A DNA stretch of 64,000 bases from positions 264,503 to 328,502 of the forward strand of contig NMRB01000109.1 of NCBI GenBank assembly GCA_002633025.1, given 5' to 3'. This document shows, one piece after another, positions 50,087-63,545 of the stretch. Position numbers and translations under genes: made by a program. Position 1 is the stretch's first letter; the number at the start of each line of letters is the position of its first letter. This stretch comes from Notospermus geniculatus (lineage: Eukaryota; Nemertea; Pilidiophora; Heteronemertea; Lineidae). Below the pieces are notes generated by a model. That model searched no databases. It had not been told where the DNA came from and was given only the letters and a program-made list of their open reading frames with translations.

Positions 50087-52221
50087 CGAGATCCACTCAT
50101 TACTTTGCTGACTGGTCACTTATTTGTCAACTAGTCGGTTAATTAATCGATAAGTTATTGGTTAATTGATCGATTGATTATCAACTCATTGACGGTTAAT
50201 CAAATGATGAGGGTTTGTTAACCGCGAGTCTCTTAACCACTGGCTGGTTTGTTAACCGCAAGTCAATTAACCAGTTGATTCACGATTGTTAATTGATACG
50301 TTCTTATCAATTAGTCAAACAATTACTTAGTTCCTGAGATGTTTAATAGGTGTCCTCACTGCTGCCACGTTGTCAATATGGTGTCCATGTATTCATTTGA
50401 ATATTGGCTGACTTTGTTCTCTTAGATTCTTTGCTTAATTTAGAATATCAGTATATGTCGTGAGAACACTTGAGTCATTCTTTGCTGCTGAATTACCAGA
50501 GATTGAACGAGACTACTTTCGTTTGATACATGGGATAAGACTTCTGCTTTGATACACAGGGTGTTCAGAAAAAATGATCTGTGAACAATGGCAGTGATAC
50601 ACAATCCTGTGGTGCCACCTTTTGGATGACTTCATAATTACATTTCATTTGAGCATCTGAATAATTTATGCAGTAATACTATGCCATAGTTCAGAGGTCA
50701 TGTGTTGATGTATTCATTATGCAAAACAGGTGAACTTTGACCTGTTCAGATTCCATCCAATTATGATGTCCTTAACTCATGATTAAAAAGGTCAACATAC
50801 TTGGCCAAGTACTCAAACTAGCAGTCTGATGTTGTGAATCACTGAATGTATAGAAGCATGTGACTGAGGAATGGGCAGTCACCTTTTTCTGTGCTTTACC
50901 TGTTACAGGCTCACCATACCCCCTCAAAGACTGTCCTAGACATGTAGGTGTCCTGACTGCAGAGGTCAACTAATTATCTAACGGTAGATGAGGGCATTCT
51001 GTCTTTAATAGAGGGGTGTCCTCTTTGCAGGGTTTCTCTACACTGAAGTCCTGCTGTACTTAAGGAAGATCGTCAGTGTGTGGCCTTAATGATAGCTGAA
51101 ATCTGCCATGGTTTCTTTGGCATTTATCTGTAGAATGTGGGTGAATGGTCCTGTCCTGATATGAACTGGACTTAGCTCCTGCACGCTAATTTAGTCATCT
51201 AATGTCATTTAGTCGTTCACAGAAAAGAGTTGGCTTGGTGGAAAATGTCCTGCAGTGGATTGCATTAAATTAGTACTGAATGAGTTGGGCTGTTGTTTAA
51301 GGGTGAATTTAGGGGTGAACTAACTTTGTTGAAGGTTTGTTTGGTGGGTTGAGTTGGCGAGTGAATATCCTTGAAGTTAGCTCTATAGTCTGCTTATTTT
51401 CTGTCACTGGTGCGATTTGGTGTGTTTCTCCGTCACCGAATATAGGCCTTATATTCAGCAACTCGCATCATTTAAGGATCACGAATAGCTCACATAATTT
51501 TGTACAGGCCTGTGTGATGTTATTTTTAACTGATTCCAGATTTTTTGATGAGAAACGAACTTTCGATCATTTGTTCTCAAGAAAACACGATAGCTCCACA
51601 AAAAACTTTCCTTGATCCTACCTCTAAAAAAACTGCAGTCAGTGGTTGGCTGTAATTTCCGTTCTCTAACAAAACCTTCAGTTAGTCTGTTAATAGCATG
51701 TGTCGGAATGTGTGTGCTTCAACCAGTTCACTATTGGGACACGCTGTATAAAGTTGTATAAATCATCTGTCCGTGGTCTTGCCTATGGTAGATGGAATTC
51801 TAGTCGAGGGACTCTGTTCCTCTTACACCACTGCTTTGCACGAATCTGCTGAATATCTCTAATTGTAAATTATTTAAAACTATTTTGATATTCTTTCATC
51901 AAATGGAGGAGGATTGGTCATGCAATGCCTGAAAAAATATTGTGGAGTTCAGAAGGGAATTTGTAGCTTTTAGTACCAAGGGGGATAGATAGTTTGAGTT
52001 AGAAGTCTTTGAAGTATAAATTGTAGATTTGAGCTATCTAAGGGTTATTTTGGCAGAGAAGAGCACCAAAAAATGCTTAGTTACAACAATAGTGATGGAG
52101 TCAATAAGTTCAATTTCCGGTGTTAGATAGAAGATGTGTGATCTTGGGGCATATCTTGGGCGTAGATTGTAAATGTTATTTGGGGCTATTTATTTTTCCC
52201 ACAGCTTCTCTACCATAGGTT

Positions 52222-52415
52222 GGACCACAGGACACAGCTCCCCTCCAATGTTAAAAGGCAGTGGCTTCACTCATCAGCAGAGGGGTGCACAGTCGATTGA
52301 AGTAAGAGCTCTGTCATGTACCACCAAGTATACTGTCGCGTAGAATGTAGCTGTTCCTTCAATGAACCATGCTCACGAATGGTGTTGCCACCTTTTACCA
52401 CTGGAAGGGAGACAG
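52222..52415 (+). mobile_element. MITE M1 copy
   Basis: Contains AGTCGATTGAAGTAAGAGCT, CAAGTATACTGTCGCGTAGA and CCACCTTTTACCACTGGAAG, matching the extended M1 consensus seen at 8195-8362. Confidence 0.6.
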
Positions 52416-52517
52416 TTTGTGAATACACCAAGAGTTCATCTATACACTTTCTGTATCATATTTAAAACTTTCGCGTCGGTGTCCTACAGATTGACGCTGA
52501 CCGATAGAAGGAAGATC

Positions 52518-52523
52518 AATAAA
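52518..52523 (+). promoter_or_regulatory. Candidate poly(A) signal
   Basis: AATAAA followed by a T/GT-rich stretch (gatgttgtctcggtgttttt). It would suit the RAB6 transcript ending in the proximal last exon. Confidence 0.4.
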
Positions 52524-53448
52524 TAGGTTTTATATATTAGATGTTGTCTCGGTGTTTTTATTTCTATTTAGTTTGTGTTGTGTGTTAATTTAGTTTTGTC
52601 AATGTTCTGAGTTCTTGTATGGTAGAATAACCAGTACTGTAATCCCGGCTCTAGTCAATAAGATGGTTCAAGACCATGACATTTACCTCCTTAGAGACGG
52701 AAGCTGAGGTAATATTTATACCCCCTTGCATGTATCATAAGCCAGTCAATGTCTGATAGGCCTACGTGAGATTCACCCTTCACAATCACATTATAATTAA
52801 ACCAAGCTTGTCTTCAGTATGCAATCCGTGTTCACATGCTTGCCTTCTTTCCTGCATGGGTCAATGCCTTCTCTACTAATAAACCCCAAATTTCAAGACT
52901 GAAGATCAGCATTGGTTGGATGTGACGACTCGGACTTGTTATAGAAGTATGGATAATCTTGAGCCAATGTGACTGGAGAATGGTTTGAGAAGGGGCCTTT
53001 CATCTCCATGGACAAAGTTCTCAGAAAGGATAAAGAACAAGTCTACAGATCAACAAGTTGACTGGTATCATCTTCCATCTCTAGAGGGCATCCGTCTATG
53101 TTGTCTTCCATCTTTACACAGGGAAAGGACGGTGACGAGTCTATGAAGGGAAATTTAAGTCCCACCGTGGTTCTTAGTGTGTTGTTTGTTAAATGCCAAA
53201 GAAATTAACAACACAGCAATAAAGAAGAAACTCTGAAGTCCACAATACAAAGGTCGAAAAACTCATAAGCAAGTGATGGGTTTTTGATGGGCCCCTGAAA
53301 CTCAGTGTGGCTGAAATGAAATTTTCAAAAGGAGACAGGAGATAAAGATGAAAGGGTCAAGATGGGTCACTCTGTGCCTTTGTTTTGTGTTCTGTGTCGC
53401 TGTAATAATCGTTTTCCCTTCTCGATTTCCTTAACACATTCTCCTCAG

Positions 53449-53516
53449 AAATTGAATTGAAACCAAAAGAGCCCACACCCGATCAGACGGAGCAGGAGGG
53501 CGGGTGCATATGCTGA
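53449..53516 (+). CDS. RAB6: RAB6 alternative last exon (distal)
   Basis: After an acceptor tract ending ctcctcag, this exon reads (K)IELKPKEPTPDQTEQEGGCIC and stops at TGA. The proximal exon at 50019 reads (M)IEVKLKDTPSEQPTQESGCSC. Both are 68 nt, enter in the same phase after exon 7 (47866), encode 22 residues and end in a CXC prenylation motif. They therefore look like alternative last exons that arose by duplication. Which one is used in which tissue cannot be read from the sequence. Confidence 0.85.
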
Positions 53517-53984
53517 CGGGCATCGTAGCTCCACTTTGATTGGACGAAGGTGCACAACGTGCTACGTATCAGAATATTCCTTTTGCCAGCTTGTGCAAGC
53601 TTCTGATTGGTCAGTTTGCTTGGTGCAAGTTGATTGGTCAGTTTCATTTGAAAATACTCATTGGTTTGATCAGCTGTGAAGCCTGCTGATAGGTTCATGT
53701 TTGACCAACTGGTATGGCACGTTTGGTCACCTTGACAATTCTTTTGTAGCCCGAGTTTTGGTTTTTGTAGCAGAAGTTATGCGGGGTCCCAGGCAGTGGG
53801 CGAATTGCAGGAGTCAGTCAGTATGGTGGCATCACCTTCAAAGTTGCAGATCAGAGTATTTGACCCCCAGTCCTAAATACCGGTATTTGCCTCTGCCCCC
53901 ATAGAAGAGGACCCAGGGACAGGGAATGGAAAAGTACTGAAAGGCTGGCAGGTTTTACTCCGGCAGATGGAAGGTCTGTACATT

Positions 53985-54260
53985 TTCCCAGAGGGAAATT
54001 CCAGACTGCAGTGAAAGACTGGGACTGTCCCCAGGTCTTGAGTGTTTACAACAGGGAAACAAGTTATAGACTCTCCTGGGATCTCTAAAGAGTGTTCCCC
54101 CAAGGAAAGTTTGGGACCATCCCGTGGTCTAAATTGTCTTCCCAAAGGGAAATTTCAGTGTCCCAAGGGAAAGATTGGCACTGTTCCTGGTTCTAATGTT
54201 TTTCACTTGGAATATTTGGGACTCCCGGGATGGGACTGCCCCAGGAATGTTTGGGGAAGG
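53985..54260 (+). repeat. Degenerate tandem repeat of about 40-60 bp
   Basis: Several diverged copies of a unit with CCCAAGGGAAA, a TTGGGACTGT-like phrase, CCC and GGTCTAAATGTTTT. Spacing is irregular. Confidence 0.6.
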
Positions 54261-55941
54261 TAGACTAAACAATGGCAGGTTGTTTGAACTAGAGTATGTG
54301 CTCATGATTTCAAGTTGATGTCGTCATGCTATTAAAGGTGAAGTTCCTGCAGTCTCCTTCAATCACCAAAATTTGAAATTCAGAATTATACCAACGATCT
54401 GTTTTTCCGTACCCCTGCCTGGTATTCTAAACACACTATGATTTTGTACACTATGCAAATTTTATTTGAAATAGTTTCTGACGGTGATGTTGCTACTTTG
54501 AATCATTTGTAAAAATAATTATTTTTCGACACAGCGTGATTTGTGTCATCAATGTATGCTACTGAGCCGGGTTACCTTACCCCCAGATGTTTGAATTCGT
54601 AGGTGATTTCTTTTCTTTATGCGCTTAAAATGGATAGGGACCTTAGAATGAAGAGCTTGGTTCCAAAATTACCGTATACAAATGCTGAATTCTAGAAGTT
54701 TCTGATTTTGACAGACCTCCCAGGATAGGTAGTCCTCATGACCTACCTCTGGGGTGTTGGAGGGGGCTTCTTGCTCAGCTGAGCACCAGGCCCATGGGCC
54801 TCTTGTTATTTTTTGAAGCGCCTTGTTTTGGTCGGTCTCCAAACGGAAGACTTGGTCTGCTAAATGGACATGAGACTGAGAGTACCTTTGAATAATCATT
54901 TAGTTAACAACCCCATCCCAATTTCTACTTTCTATTAAACAACGTGTTTACCGACACATCAAACTGATTTCAGTTAGGACTGGAACGCTTTGACTTTTTC
55001 TTTGAAAATATCAATGGCGGGTTTGTAAATTTTGGAACCACTCTCTTCAAAAATGTTTTAAAAACACATCTATACCTCTGTATTGTTTGTACATGTATTG
55101 GAAAGCTATAGTGAACATTGAGGCCTTGCTGCCAGATTTCCGACCACGTTTAGTACCTCCCCATGCTGGTTGCTTTGCTGGGTAACTAGGCATAGTGTTG
55201 TAAGGTGACATTTAACCTGTGTTATGGACCAGGAGAAAACCCAGAGGAGTAGAAACCATAGGCCTAGTTGTCAAAATCCTATAGGTAATTCCGCAACTAG
55301 AAGGAACCTCAACCAGAAAGTGTGTTTAATCTCCAATCACCCAGCGACCTGGTCACCATCATACAATTTCATGAATGTGACAAATTTTTATATGAATTTG
55401 TGGCTTATTTTGAAGTTTTTGATTTTTGTATAACCAAGAGTGTTGTAATATTTGCTCACTGGCTGGCCGTGTTTTTTGATTGGCTGCAGATTGTTGGGAT
55501 TCTCGTGGTCTGTGGTGATATGGGAAATTGTGTGATGGTTACCACGGTTAATTTTTTCCATAGATTCTGTGACCATGGTTATTTTTCCGTGGATAGAGTG
55601 CAATGTTTTCTTTATATTTTCTCCTTGGGAAGGACAACCCAAGACGGATGGAAAGATCCAGTTAATGGAACTGTCAATCAACAATCAATCAAATCTGATT
55701 GACAGCTGTCAGTTAACTCTAATATGGCCATTTTTTCTCGATCAATCATCTAAATTCATGTATCTTGTGAAAAGTAAGAAATTATGAAATTATCTGGAGC
55801 AACTCTTCTTCCATACTTCTGTCTAACAGATTAACTTTTTGACTGCCAAATATGGCATTACGTTGATATTAGCTCTATTTTGAAGGAATAAAACCAGGTT
55901 TTATTCCTCCAAGGCTCTATAGACCACATTGAGGAAATTTA

Positions 55942-56108
55942 ATGCACTGGCTGTGGTGCAGAGGAAACATCAGTGCCTCTCACCTCTGAGAATTCAGGTT
56001 CAATCCCAATTCATATCTGCTCTTCATGTGATGAAGAGAGTGACTCCCGCTGACAGCCAACCTTTCCTACAGGTCCTCCAGTTTCCTCCTGCATCAGATT
56101 CTTACAGA
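55942..56108 (+). repeat. SINE-B copy
   Basis: CTGTGGTGCAGAGGAAACAT, GTGCCTCTCACCTCTGAGAA and the B box AGGTTCAATCCC, then the tail CTACAGGTCCTCCAGTTTCC. This is the clearest copy of the family in the window. Confidence 0.8.
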
Positions 56109-58294
56109 ATAGATGGCTATATCAGTCTTCTCATCTGTCCTGGCAATTTAGTATGAATCTAAAATCAGTCCAAATATGCATTGTATGATTGTCATTTCAG
56201 ATGCCAAACGCTTAAGATGTGAATGTTTATCAAAACCGTATAACATTAAAATAATCGTGTTGATTTTCAAAGCAAATGAATAAAACTGTGCTGTACAGTG
56301 TTCCCGGTAATCATAGTAATCGATGTTAAGATGTCCAACATCGCCCCCCTTTTAGCAATCAGTGTTGTCACAAACGACCATGTAGATGTAGCGCTCTAGG
56401 TATAGCAAGTTTTGTGAAATGCACAAATTTCTAATTCTTTAGGAGTGTGATTTGCCATGCTGCCTGAATCACGTCTTAAAGAACATCGGTGTCACTGGCG
56501 CTCATTTTGTATTCTGTTCAATGGCGTTTGTGCTGTGACTTTCAATGGAGAATTCATGGCTGCGTCGTGACGTCATAGACCAGAATTCCGATATATCGTA
56601 TTAAAGTGGTGAAAGACTAGTTTCTTTTCACCGGATTGTGAAGAGATCATAGGTCTAGTAAGTCTTTATTCACTGACGGTTTGTAATGAAGAGGGCCTAG
56701 GCCTGAAAATTGAAAGTCACTGCTAAGATGCTCGTGTATGAAGCGTGGTTTTACACTAATTATAGCCATATATTTGTGAATCACGTCGTAAATGGAACAT
56801 TTATACTGCATCTGCTGATTTGGGTTCATCCCCACAGGATTTAGTCAAATGCAAACATGTTAAATGCCCATTGGCCTGCCTTCTGGTTGGTTCATCCAAT
56901 CAGTTCATTTGATTTAATTTCACTAAATATATGCTTGAAATTTGTAGTTGTCCAATCAGAACAGCTGGAGCATTAGGACCTGATGACTTGTTTCTAGACT
57001 CCTGATTGGTTGTTCCAGTCGTTTCATTAGAATATGTATCCCGATTGGTCATTTTCAAAAGCTTTCAGATGTTTTGATTGGTGAAACCAAATCTCTTGTT
57101 GTGACATCAAATGTGCTCTATAAATTGGATGACAATTATTCTTAGTAACTCGGTGGAGAAATGATGATATATGACTTTGTGTGAGAAGCTTCCAAATTCT
57201 CACTCAGTGCTTTTTCTGTGGACTTCAATCTGTACAGTAGGAAAATCGGCAAAGTGCAGAACAACGTCAAGTTGACCGTCAAGATGGTGGATTTGCCTGT
57301 GACGACATCATCAGCACAAACTACGGCATGAGGCAATGTACACAGGTCCATCCTTTTTAGACAGCAACACAATCGTGCCCGCCATATTTTGGAATAAATC
57401 ATTAGACACAAGTTTTGGGAAACGAAGATATAAATGGGCACATCCACATCAATACCTATAAATGATCTCAAGTAATTTGAATACATGTATAATGCCCAAA
57501 ACTGGCGAAATTGCTATTGCCTGTTTCATGGGCCGGTGTGATGGCTATGACCTAATGGTGCCTTTTGAAAGCATACTTTTGTGAGAAATTGGAATGCTTC
57601 TGCACTTTAGATGGGCTTAAGAAAAAGTTTGGCTTGCATTTTTAAAATGTACAAAATTACATGTAACGTTAGATTTATGCATGGAAACGCAAGGTTCTTT
57701 TTAAATTATGGAAAAATAGTGTAAACCATATTACCGCCGTAATATTAGAGAATAAAAATTGTTACAATATGATGTGTCTTTTGGTTGAGTTTAGAACTGT
57801 AAAATTGAAATTGGTGGTATAGAGAATTTATCAAAGTTGATGATACTGATAGACTTGCGTAATGCTGAAGTCTTTATTGCACTGAAATGTGGATATATGT
57901 GTTGAGGAACACTTCTGTTGACAAAAAGGGTAATTTCTTTTTCTATCTCCAGCATATCCTGTTGTATGAGCGTACTTTAAGGGTACCACTGGCATACCAG
58001 AGGTACATGTACCTGATTTTGCAAATACAGACTTTCAGACTTCATCAAAATAGTGCGGAGGCCATCTCAAACATCTTTCACAATTTCCTCTGGAAAACCG
58101 TAGCTGCAAGTAGAATACTGAAAAGTTATGTGACGTTGTGACAGAAAATCCTGATTGTGGGGCAAAATCAGTTCGAACATGATGATGAGCCTGTTAGATG
58201 ATTGGTAAATCTTGCCAATTTATGAAATTGGCCTACGTTTACTGAGGCCTATTCTGCATCAGGCACTTGGCCTGTCCATTTCCATGCCATGCAT

Positions 58295-58480
58295 GTGTAT
58301 CAGTGGAGGATTTAGGGGCTGCTGCCCCGACCCCCCCCCCTCCGGTATGGTGGCAGAGTGATGTTTTTTGTGCCTCAGATGCCTGGAAAATTGCATCCCA
58401 TTTTTGAAAATTTTCAGGGGGTGCCCCCAGACCCCCTCTGCACCCCCCTTCCAGAAATCATGGATCCGCCCCTGCGTATG
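58295..58480 (-). mobile_element. Short element with GGATCCGCCCCTG end
   Basis: On the plus strand it runs from GGAGGATTTAGGGGCTGCTG through poly-C and GGGGGTGCCCCCAGACCCCC to CATGGATCCGCCCCTGC. The ends are partial inverted repeats. It resembles the insertion at 12774-12932. Confidence 0.6.
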
Positions 58481-61400
58481 GTCCATGCCACATTGCAGAT
58501 AGGCACGTCTTACCACCTAGGCCTCGATTGAGAGCAAATATGAAGAAATTAGGAGAAATAAAGTAGAAAGAACAATGAAAACAATCTTATTCTTTGAGTT
58601 ACATTCAAAAATGACCTGGGAAATGCATAATTCTTCAAAATGGCTCTCCACATTGTATTTGTGTACTGTACTCAGTGTATGAGACCATGTGGTCTATGAC
58701 CTCTCCTCACAATCATACAGCCAAGCATGGAGGAATTTAATTCCTCCATGAGCCAAGGTAAAGTTACCTCAGTGTTGACTTAGGAACCTGCCAGTCTGAC
58801 TGTTGCTTCATGACCAACACTCTTCGTTTCTCCACAGAGCCCCATTCTCTAAAACAGCATTGCCTAACTAATTTACTGTGGATACTATAAAGATGAAACT
58901 TCACAGCGGCTGTACGACTTTGAGGACCGGTCGGTAATCGCTTCATTCAGATGACAACTCTGTTTAACATGTTGTTGAAGCAAAACTAAAAATGTACATA
59001 TTTTGCTTTGAAACATGTCTTTGTCTTGCTCATTTAAGGCCTCATTAGTTCTGTTGGGAGAGGATTCTACTCCTAATAATAGGGACTGCATGACAGTTTG
59101 TCATCCAACTCGTTAGTTGACTTGTTCATTTATGGCAGCAATACATGTATTCACAACACCTTTGATGCAGACTAGTTCCCCATCCTATCAGTGGATCAGG
59201 TCAAAACAACACCAGGAGTTCAATTTTTATATTTTTATTTTCAGAAAATGTATTTGTACAATCAATTTACATCAAATCAGCTGGAATCTGCAGTAACCAT
59301 GGCAACAAAACAACAACTCCGGACTCTATTCTGAAAATATGGGGAATATCAATGAAGTTTTAGGAAAAAAATCAATATTTCTGTTGGATCATCCTTGCAA
59401 TTGAATGCAATTGACTCCATCAAAGTACATTTCGTCGAAAACGCAGCCGATATGACACTTCAAATTCTAAGACAAAAAATATCAAACACAAGTACAAGTT
59501 CTTTGAAAAGGGTCATTCTGTACAGATATATACAGTGTACATTTCAATGTCTACTCTATTTGATAAACAAGCACATGGCGATATAGTATTACATTTGATG
59601 GGCTGCTGATCTTACGGCAGGCTGTACATGGAATGGTGGCTGTGGGTTACGGACTGGATGGATTCCTGTCCATTTGACCACCTCTCTCTGGAATTGAGGG
59701 CCAGTCCTTTGCAATGAAACCTCTCAATTATGGACACCCTTGATTAAATAACACTAACAGCGACAAAGGGCAGAGTCATTACCGGTATCTACAGGGGAGC
59801 CTCTCTGTTAGCACATCCTTGGAACTGACAACCGCTTCCTCTTATGAGAGGTATCCAGATTACCGAGGTAAAATAGAAAGACCAATGTCTTTGTTCAAGA
59901 GTGCCTGCTTAGCAGAGTGTCCACTAAAGGATATTCAACTGCATTTGGGTTTTAGTCCTCAATGTACTGCCCTTCTGGAACAGGGGTCCATGAAAGAGGG
60001 GTTCCAATCTACATGTATTAGGCATGATAAGCAACCCATCAAATGCCTCAAAATCACTGCATACTGGTGGCCTCTTCATGACACCTGAAACCGAGCATGA
60101 TAGACTCTGGTAGATTCCATCACTTATTATGCTGGAAGATACATCATCGTCTCACCACAAGGTTCAGCAAAAGGAAATTGACCCCCAGTTGAAGTGATTT
60201 CCAGTCATGAAGTGAATTAGCACGTGATGATTTCATGATTCTAAATGCGATGAAGCAGTAGATTATAAATCTATCATTCGACTCCGATGGCGAAATCACG
60301 AGTGTGGGATATGGCATAAAGTACACAAATCACAGATACCGAGTAACTGCCGATCAAAAAACTCATTCGTCAATTCAGAGGTACTCTGTAAAGAATTTTT
60401 AGTAGGAAATGGGACTAGCTAACTGAATATGAGGTACTTGTAGGAGAAGTTCAAGAAATGATTCCATGAATCCTTTCTGTGAAAGTCTCTTAGGCTGACC
60501 GACCGACCAGGAGTAAAGGTTGATGTTAGTGTACGCCTTTTGTCATCAGTAAGTATGTCAAGTATTGATTTTCCTGGGCCAGACACTTGGTGACAGTTTG
60601 TGCCAGACAGAATTACTGTTGTTACTCTTCCGCTGATGGGCAATTTTGGGGACTGAGTGGAAATTTGTGTGAAAAATCATTTCAACATATCCTAAACTTT
60701 GAAACAACCTACAAAATTCGTTTGAATTTAACTCTAACACCAGCAAGTTGTTGAGTGTGAAAACAGGCAACACATCTGGGACACTTTACATTCACAAAAC
60801 TGTTGTAGAGTCATTTTGAAAGCAAGCTTGGATACGGTACATATGCCTAGGCCTAAAAGCAACTGAAATCAATGGCAAAGCTACTGGTTGCCAATTTGCA
60901 CACTTAATTCATATTTAGAGTAAATTATTTTGAGTTACACAAGTCAAAATGCGCCAAAAAAGAGTCAGCGTGCCAAGGGTTAAATCTGGTTTCTTCCCCC
61001 TTGAACAAGTAGGCCTACAGTCACGACACTTGACCCAAGATTGGTTGCCAAATCATACAAATTAATCTATCCTTGCATTGAAATCACAAGTTACCATATC
61101 ATGATAAAAGATAATGCAATAACACTAGCAGATAAAGGCCTAGTATGTGAATTGATTACATCTTGAGTGTATTAGCCTTATGCACTTTTTATTATTGGTG
61201 TGAGTGCGAGACTACTGTGTCAAGCTTAAGCATAGTCTACACGACACAACATTAGACATCCAACAGCATACAACAAATGTTTGGCTTTGTTGGAAGACAT
61301 GTGTTGTATCGTCTGGACAGACTCATTCAACAGTCTCCATCAGCAACCAACCTGTTGGATGAGGAATAAACATGCTCATTCTTTTTCAACAACACCAACA

Positions 61401-61489
61401 TGAGTGTGTGATGTTGGATAGTGTGGATGGCCTCATCCAACAAGATCAAAGTTGGATGTTGTTATATACTTAGAACTGTTGGCTCGGAA

Positions 61490-61652
61490 CTTGACACTGC
61501 TATTCTATGGTGGACAGCAGTATCTCCACTGGTGACCAGTGGGGGGCACAGTTGATCAAAGTACGAGCTACACTCTATACTACAGTGTATTTTGTTGTAT
61601 AAAATAGTGCTTTTACTTCAATAATTCATCCTCCCACTAATCAAGAGTGAAA
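61490..61652 (+). mobile_element. MITE M1 copy
   Basis: Contains TCCACTGGTGACCAGTGGGG, GTTGATCAAAGTACGAGCTA and CATCCTCCCACTAATC. The CCACTGGTGACCAGTGG palindrome at its left end is the best view of the M1 terminus. Confidence 0.7.
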
Positions 61653-61903
61653 ATAGAGTTTTTACAACAGGCAGTTAGTCAGAAGCAGAGTACACCAAAT
61701 TCAAGTTGTTTCATTAAATACCGAAATTTTCTATTTACAGATTTGTCTGGACTGCACATATCTAAGTAAATACTACAATTTGTGTTCAAACTAAAAACAC
61801 TACACAGAAGTCTTTGAAAAATATGTCCACTGACAAGTATCAACACGCTATTTCACAGAATACGTCATAGAGAGTATCTGATTTGCTCCATCTTCTATTG
61901 GCT

Positions 61904-62003
61904 GATATTCATAAAAAGCTAGCAAATGCTTTTCCTTCAAGTTTTGTAGTACATTTAAGTAACTGTAAAAGCATTTGCTAACTTTTATGAATACCAGCCA
62001 TTG
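61904..62003. mobile_element. MITE M2, second copy
   Basis: Arms TTGGCTGATATTCATAAAAA then GCTAGCAAATGCTTTT, and their near complement, around a spacer of about 25-30 bp. It shares AGCAAATGCTTTT and ATTCATAAA with the copy at 34797-34914. Confidence 0.8.
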
Positions 62004-63402
62004 TTCTACAACAATTTGTTCTGAAATTATAGATACCAGATCTCTGAAATTAAACTCCGGGAATAATGCAAGGAATTATGGGAGATTTTATGCTTATTGG
62101 TAGTAAATTTCTGGTAGGTTGAATATCGGGTGCAAGGCTGGGCTCCATGGGAACAAGGATACATTTTTAATGGAGTTGAATTTCATTTTTGTACGGCTCT
62201 CAGAGTGCGAATTACACAGTGAGCAGAAATATGTCATTTTACTTGGTATGAATGTTGTAATTTCTCATAGCATAAAGGAATACTTTAGGGATATCAGGAG
62301 TTGATAACTTTCCCCAAATTTTCATGTTCTGGAAACAAATAAACTGAAAATACAAGATATTTCTGAAGGTTGGAGGACGGGTTGGTGACAACACAAACAA
62401 AATAAACAGAAATTAAACTGAAGACACATCACCAAAGAGGAGAGTGCTAATACGCAAACTGAGGAATAGGGTATAGTTCCACTTGGGAGGACAGGATTAG
62501 AAGCAGACAGTATTGGTTGCACGCAGGGAGCGAAAAATACATAAACACTCACCGGTACGAACACTACACATGCAAAGCAGAAGTCTGTCGCGACTTACAA
62601 TCCTACGTCATATTGAAACGAATGCATAACATCACATTTGATTTCTACAGACTTATATTATGTCAAGTTGGCCTAATTTAAGCATTCGTCACATCTGGAA
62701 TGAACTCTCAATTACCATTAAGTAGATTCATGCTAGAAAATACGAGAATTTTCATGCAATATTTTGGGTGTTTGAAGATTCCCAACTAATTGACTGCTAT
62801 CGATAGAAATTGAAGTTATCTATTATTTTACCATCGCAATAAAAAAGCAACACCATTTTTAACCATAGACAGTTACTTTTGATATTCTTTACTAACATCT
62901 TTTCCTTTCAGTAAAATCACAGCTAAAGCCAGCTCAGGGTTTCTCCTCAGTGTTAAGCCCCTTTGCCTCATAGGTGGGCAATCTGTATTAGATCAAACAG
63001 CATGTCCCAGTGACCGAGGAAACACAGTATATGTTGTCAGATTTAAGGAAAAATCTGCACCATATACTCAATCCCGTAATCACAAGAATTCTGATATCAA
63101 TTAAAGTTGTATCGTACTGGGATATTTTGATTACAATTGTTTTTTTTAATAAACTTAAGATCAAGAATACCAATGTAATGAATATAGCCATTTGCATAGA
63201 GAATATGAAGTAAAAAAAAACAACACCCACAGAAAAATGCCCTTATTTTCCACATGCTTGTTTGGTACCACTTGTAAGCAGACATCATTTGCAAACGTCT
63301 GATCACAGAACCAGTAAGTTTACTTCCAATCAAAACAGAGATCACTCAGAAAGGGCCAAGAAGAATTTATCGGAAAGTTCCAATGTCCCACAAAATCTAT
63401 TT

Positions 63403-63545
63403 TTAGACAGACTCGTAACCACTTCTGCTTCGTCGTCGTCCAATGACGTAAGCGATTAAGACGATGACCACCAGGGCGGCGAGGGCAGCGCCGACAGCGA
63501 TGGGTACAATATTACTGGTTTTGGTATCCCCCGGGCAGTCTTTGA
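63403..63545 (-). CDS. LAMP: LAMP-family lysosomal membrane glycoprotein, last exon
   Basis: Family role: heavily glycosylated lysosomal membrane protein of the LAMP1/LAMP2 type. After an acceptor (ctttccag, minus strand) the exon enters in phase 1. It reads [19 protein letters not shown], then a membrane-spanning run ([18 protein letters not shown]), then a short basic tail [11 protein letters not shown] and TAA. The GYxx-hydrophobic tail is the lysosomal sorting signal bound by AP adaptors. The cysteine just before the membrane matches the last disulphide cysteine of the lumenal domain. Only this exon is in the window; the rest lies beyond 64000. LAMP1 and LAMP2 cannot be told apart from this exon. 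Confidence 0.93.

Larger units (their letters stand above)
50087..53448 (+). other. RAB6: Probable 3' UTR of proximal RAB6 isoform and intron of the distal isoform
   Basis: No coding exon recognised. A low-complexity TTAAC/TTAAT-rich tract follows the proximal stop (about 50100-50330). An AATAAA at 52518-52523 could end the proximal isoform. MITE M1 is at about 52222-52415. Confidence 0.5.
53517..59220. other. Non-coding sequence downstream of RAB6
   Basis: No exon recognised. It probably begins with the 3' UTR of the distal RAB6 isoform. Candidate AATAAA signals include 57751-57756. Repeats inside are listed separately. Confidence 0.45.
59221..63402 (-). other. Possible long 3' UTR of the LAMP gene
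   Basis: No exon recognised on either strand. TTTATT (minus-strand AATAAA) at 59234-59239 is one possible distal poly(A) signal. Assigning this whole stretch to the LAMP transcript is a guess. Confidence 0.3.

Noticed and set aside
57142-57486. Minus-strand open frame of 114 codons with hydrophobic stretches
   Set aside because: Composition is ordinary for AT-rich non-coding DNA; no domain, no splice partners and no promoter evidence.
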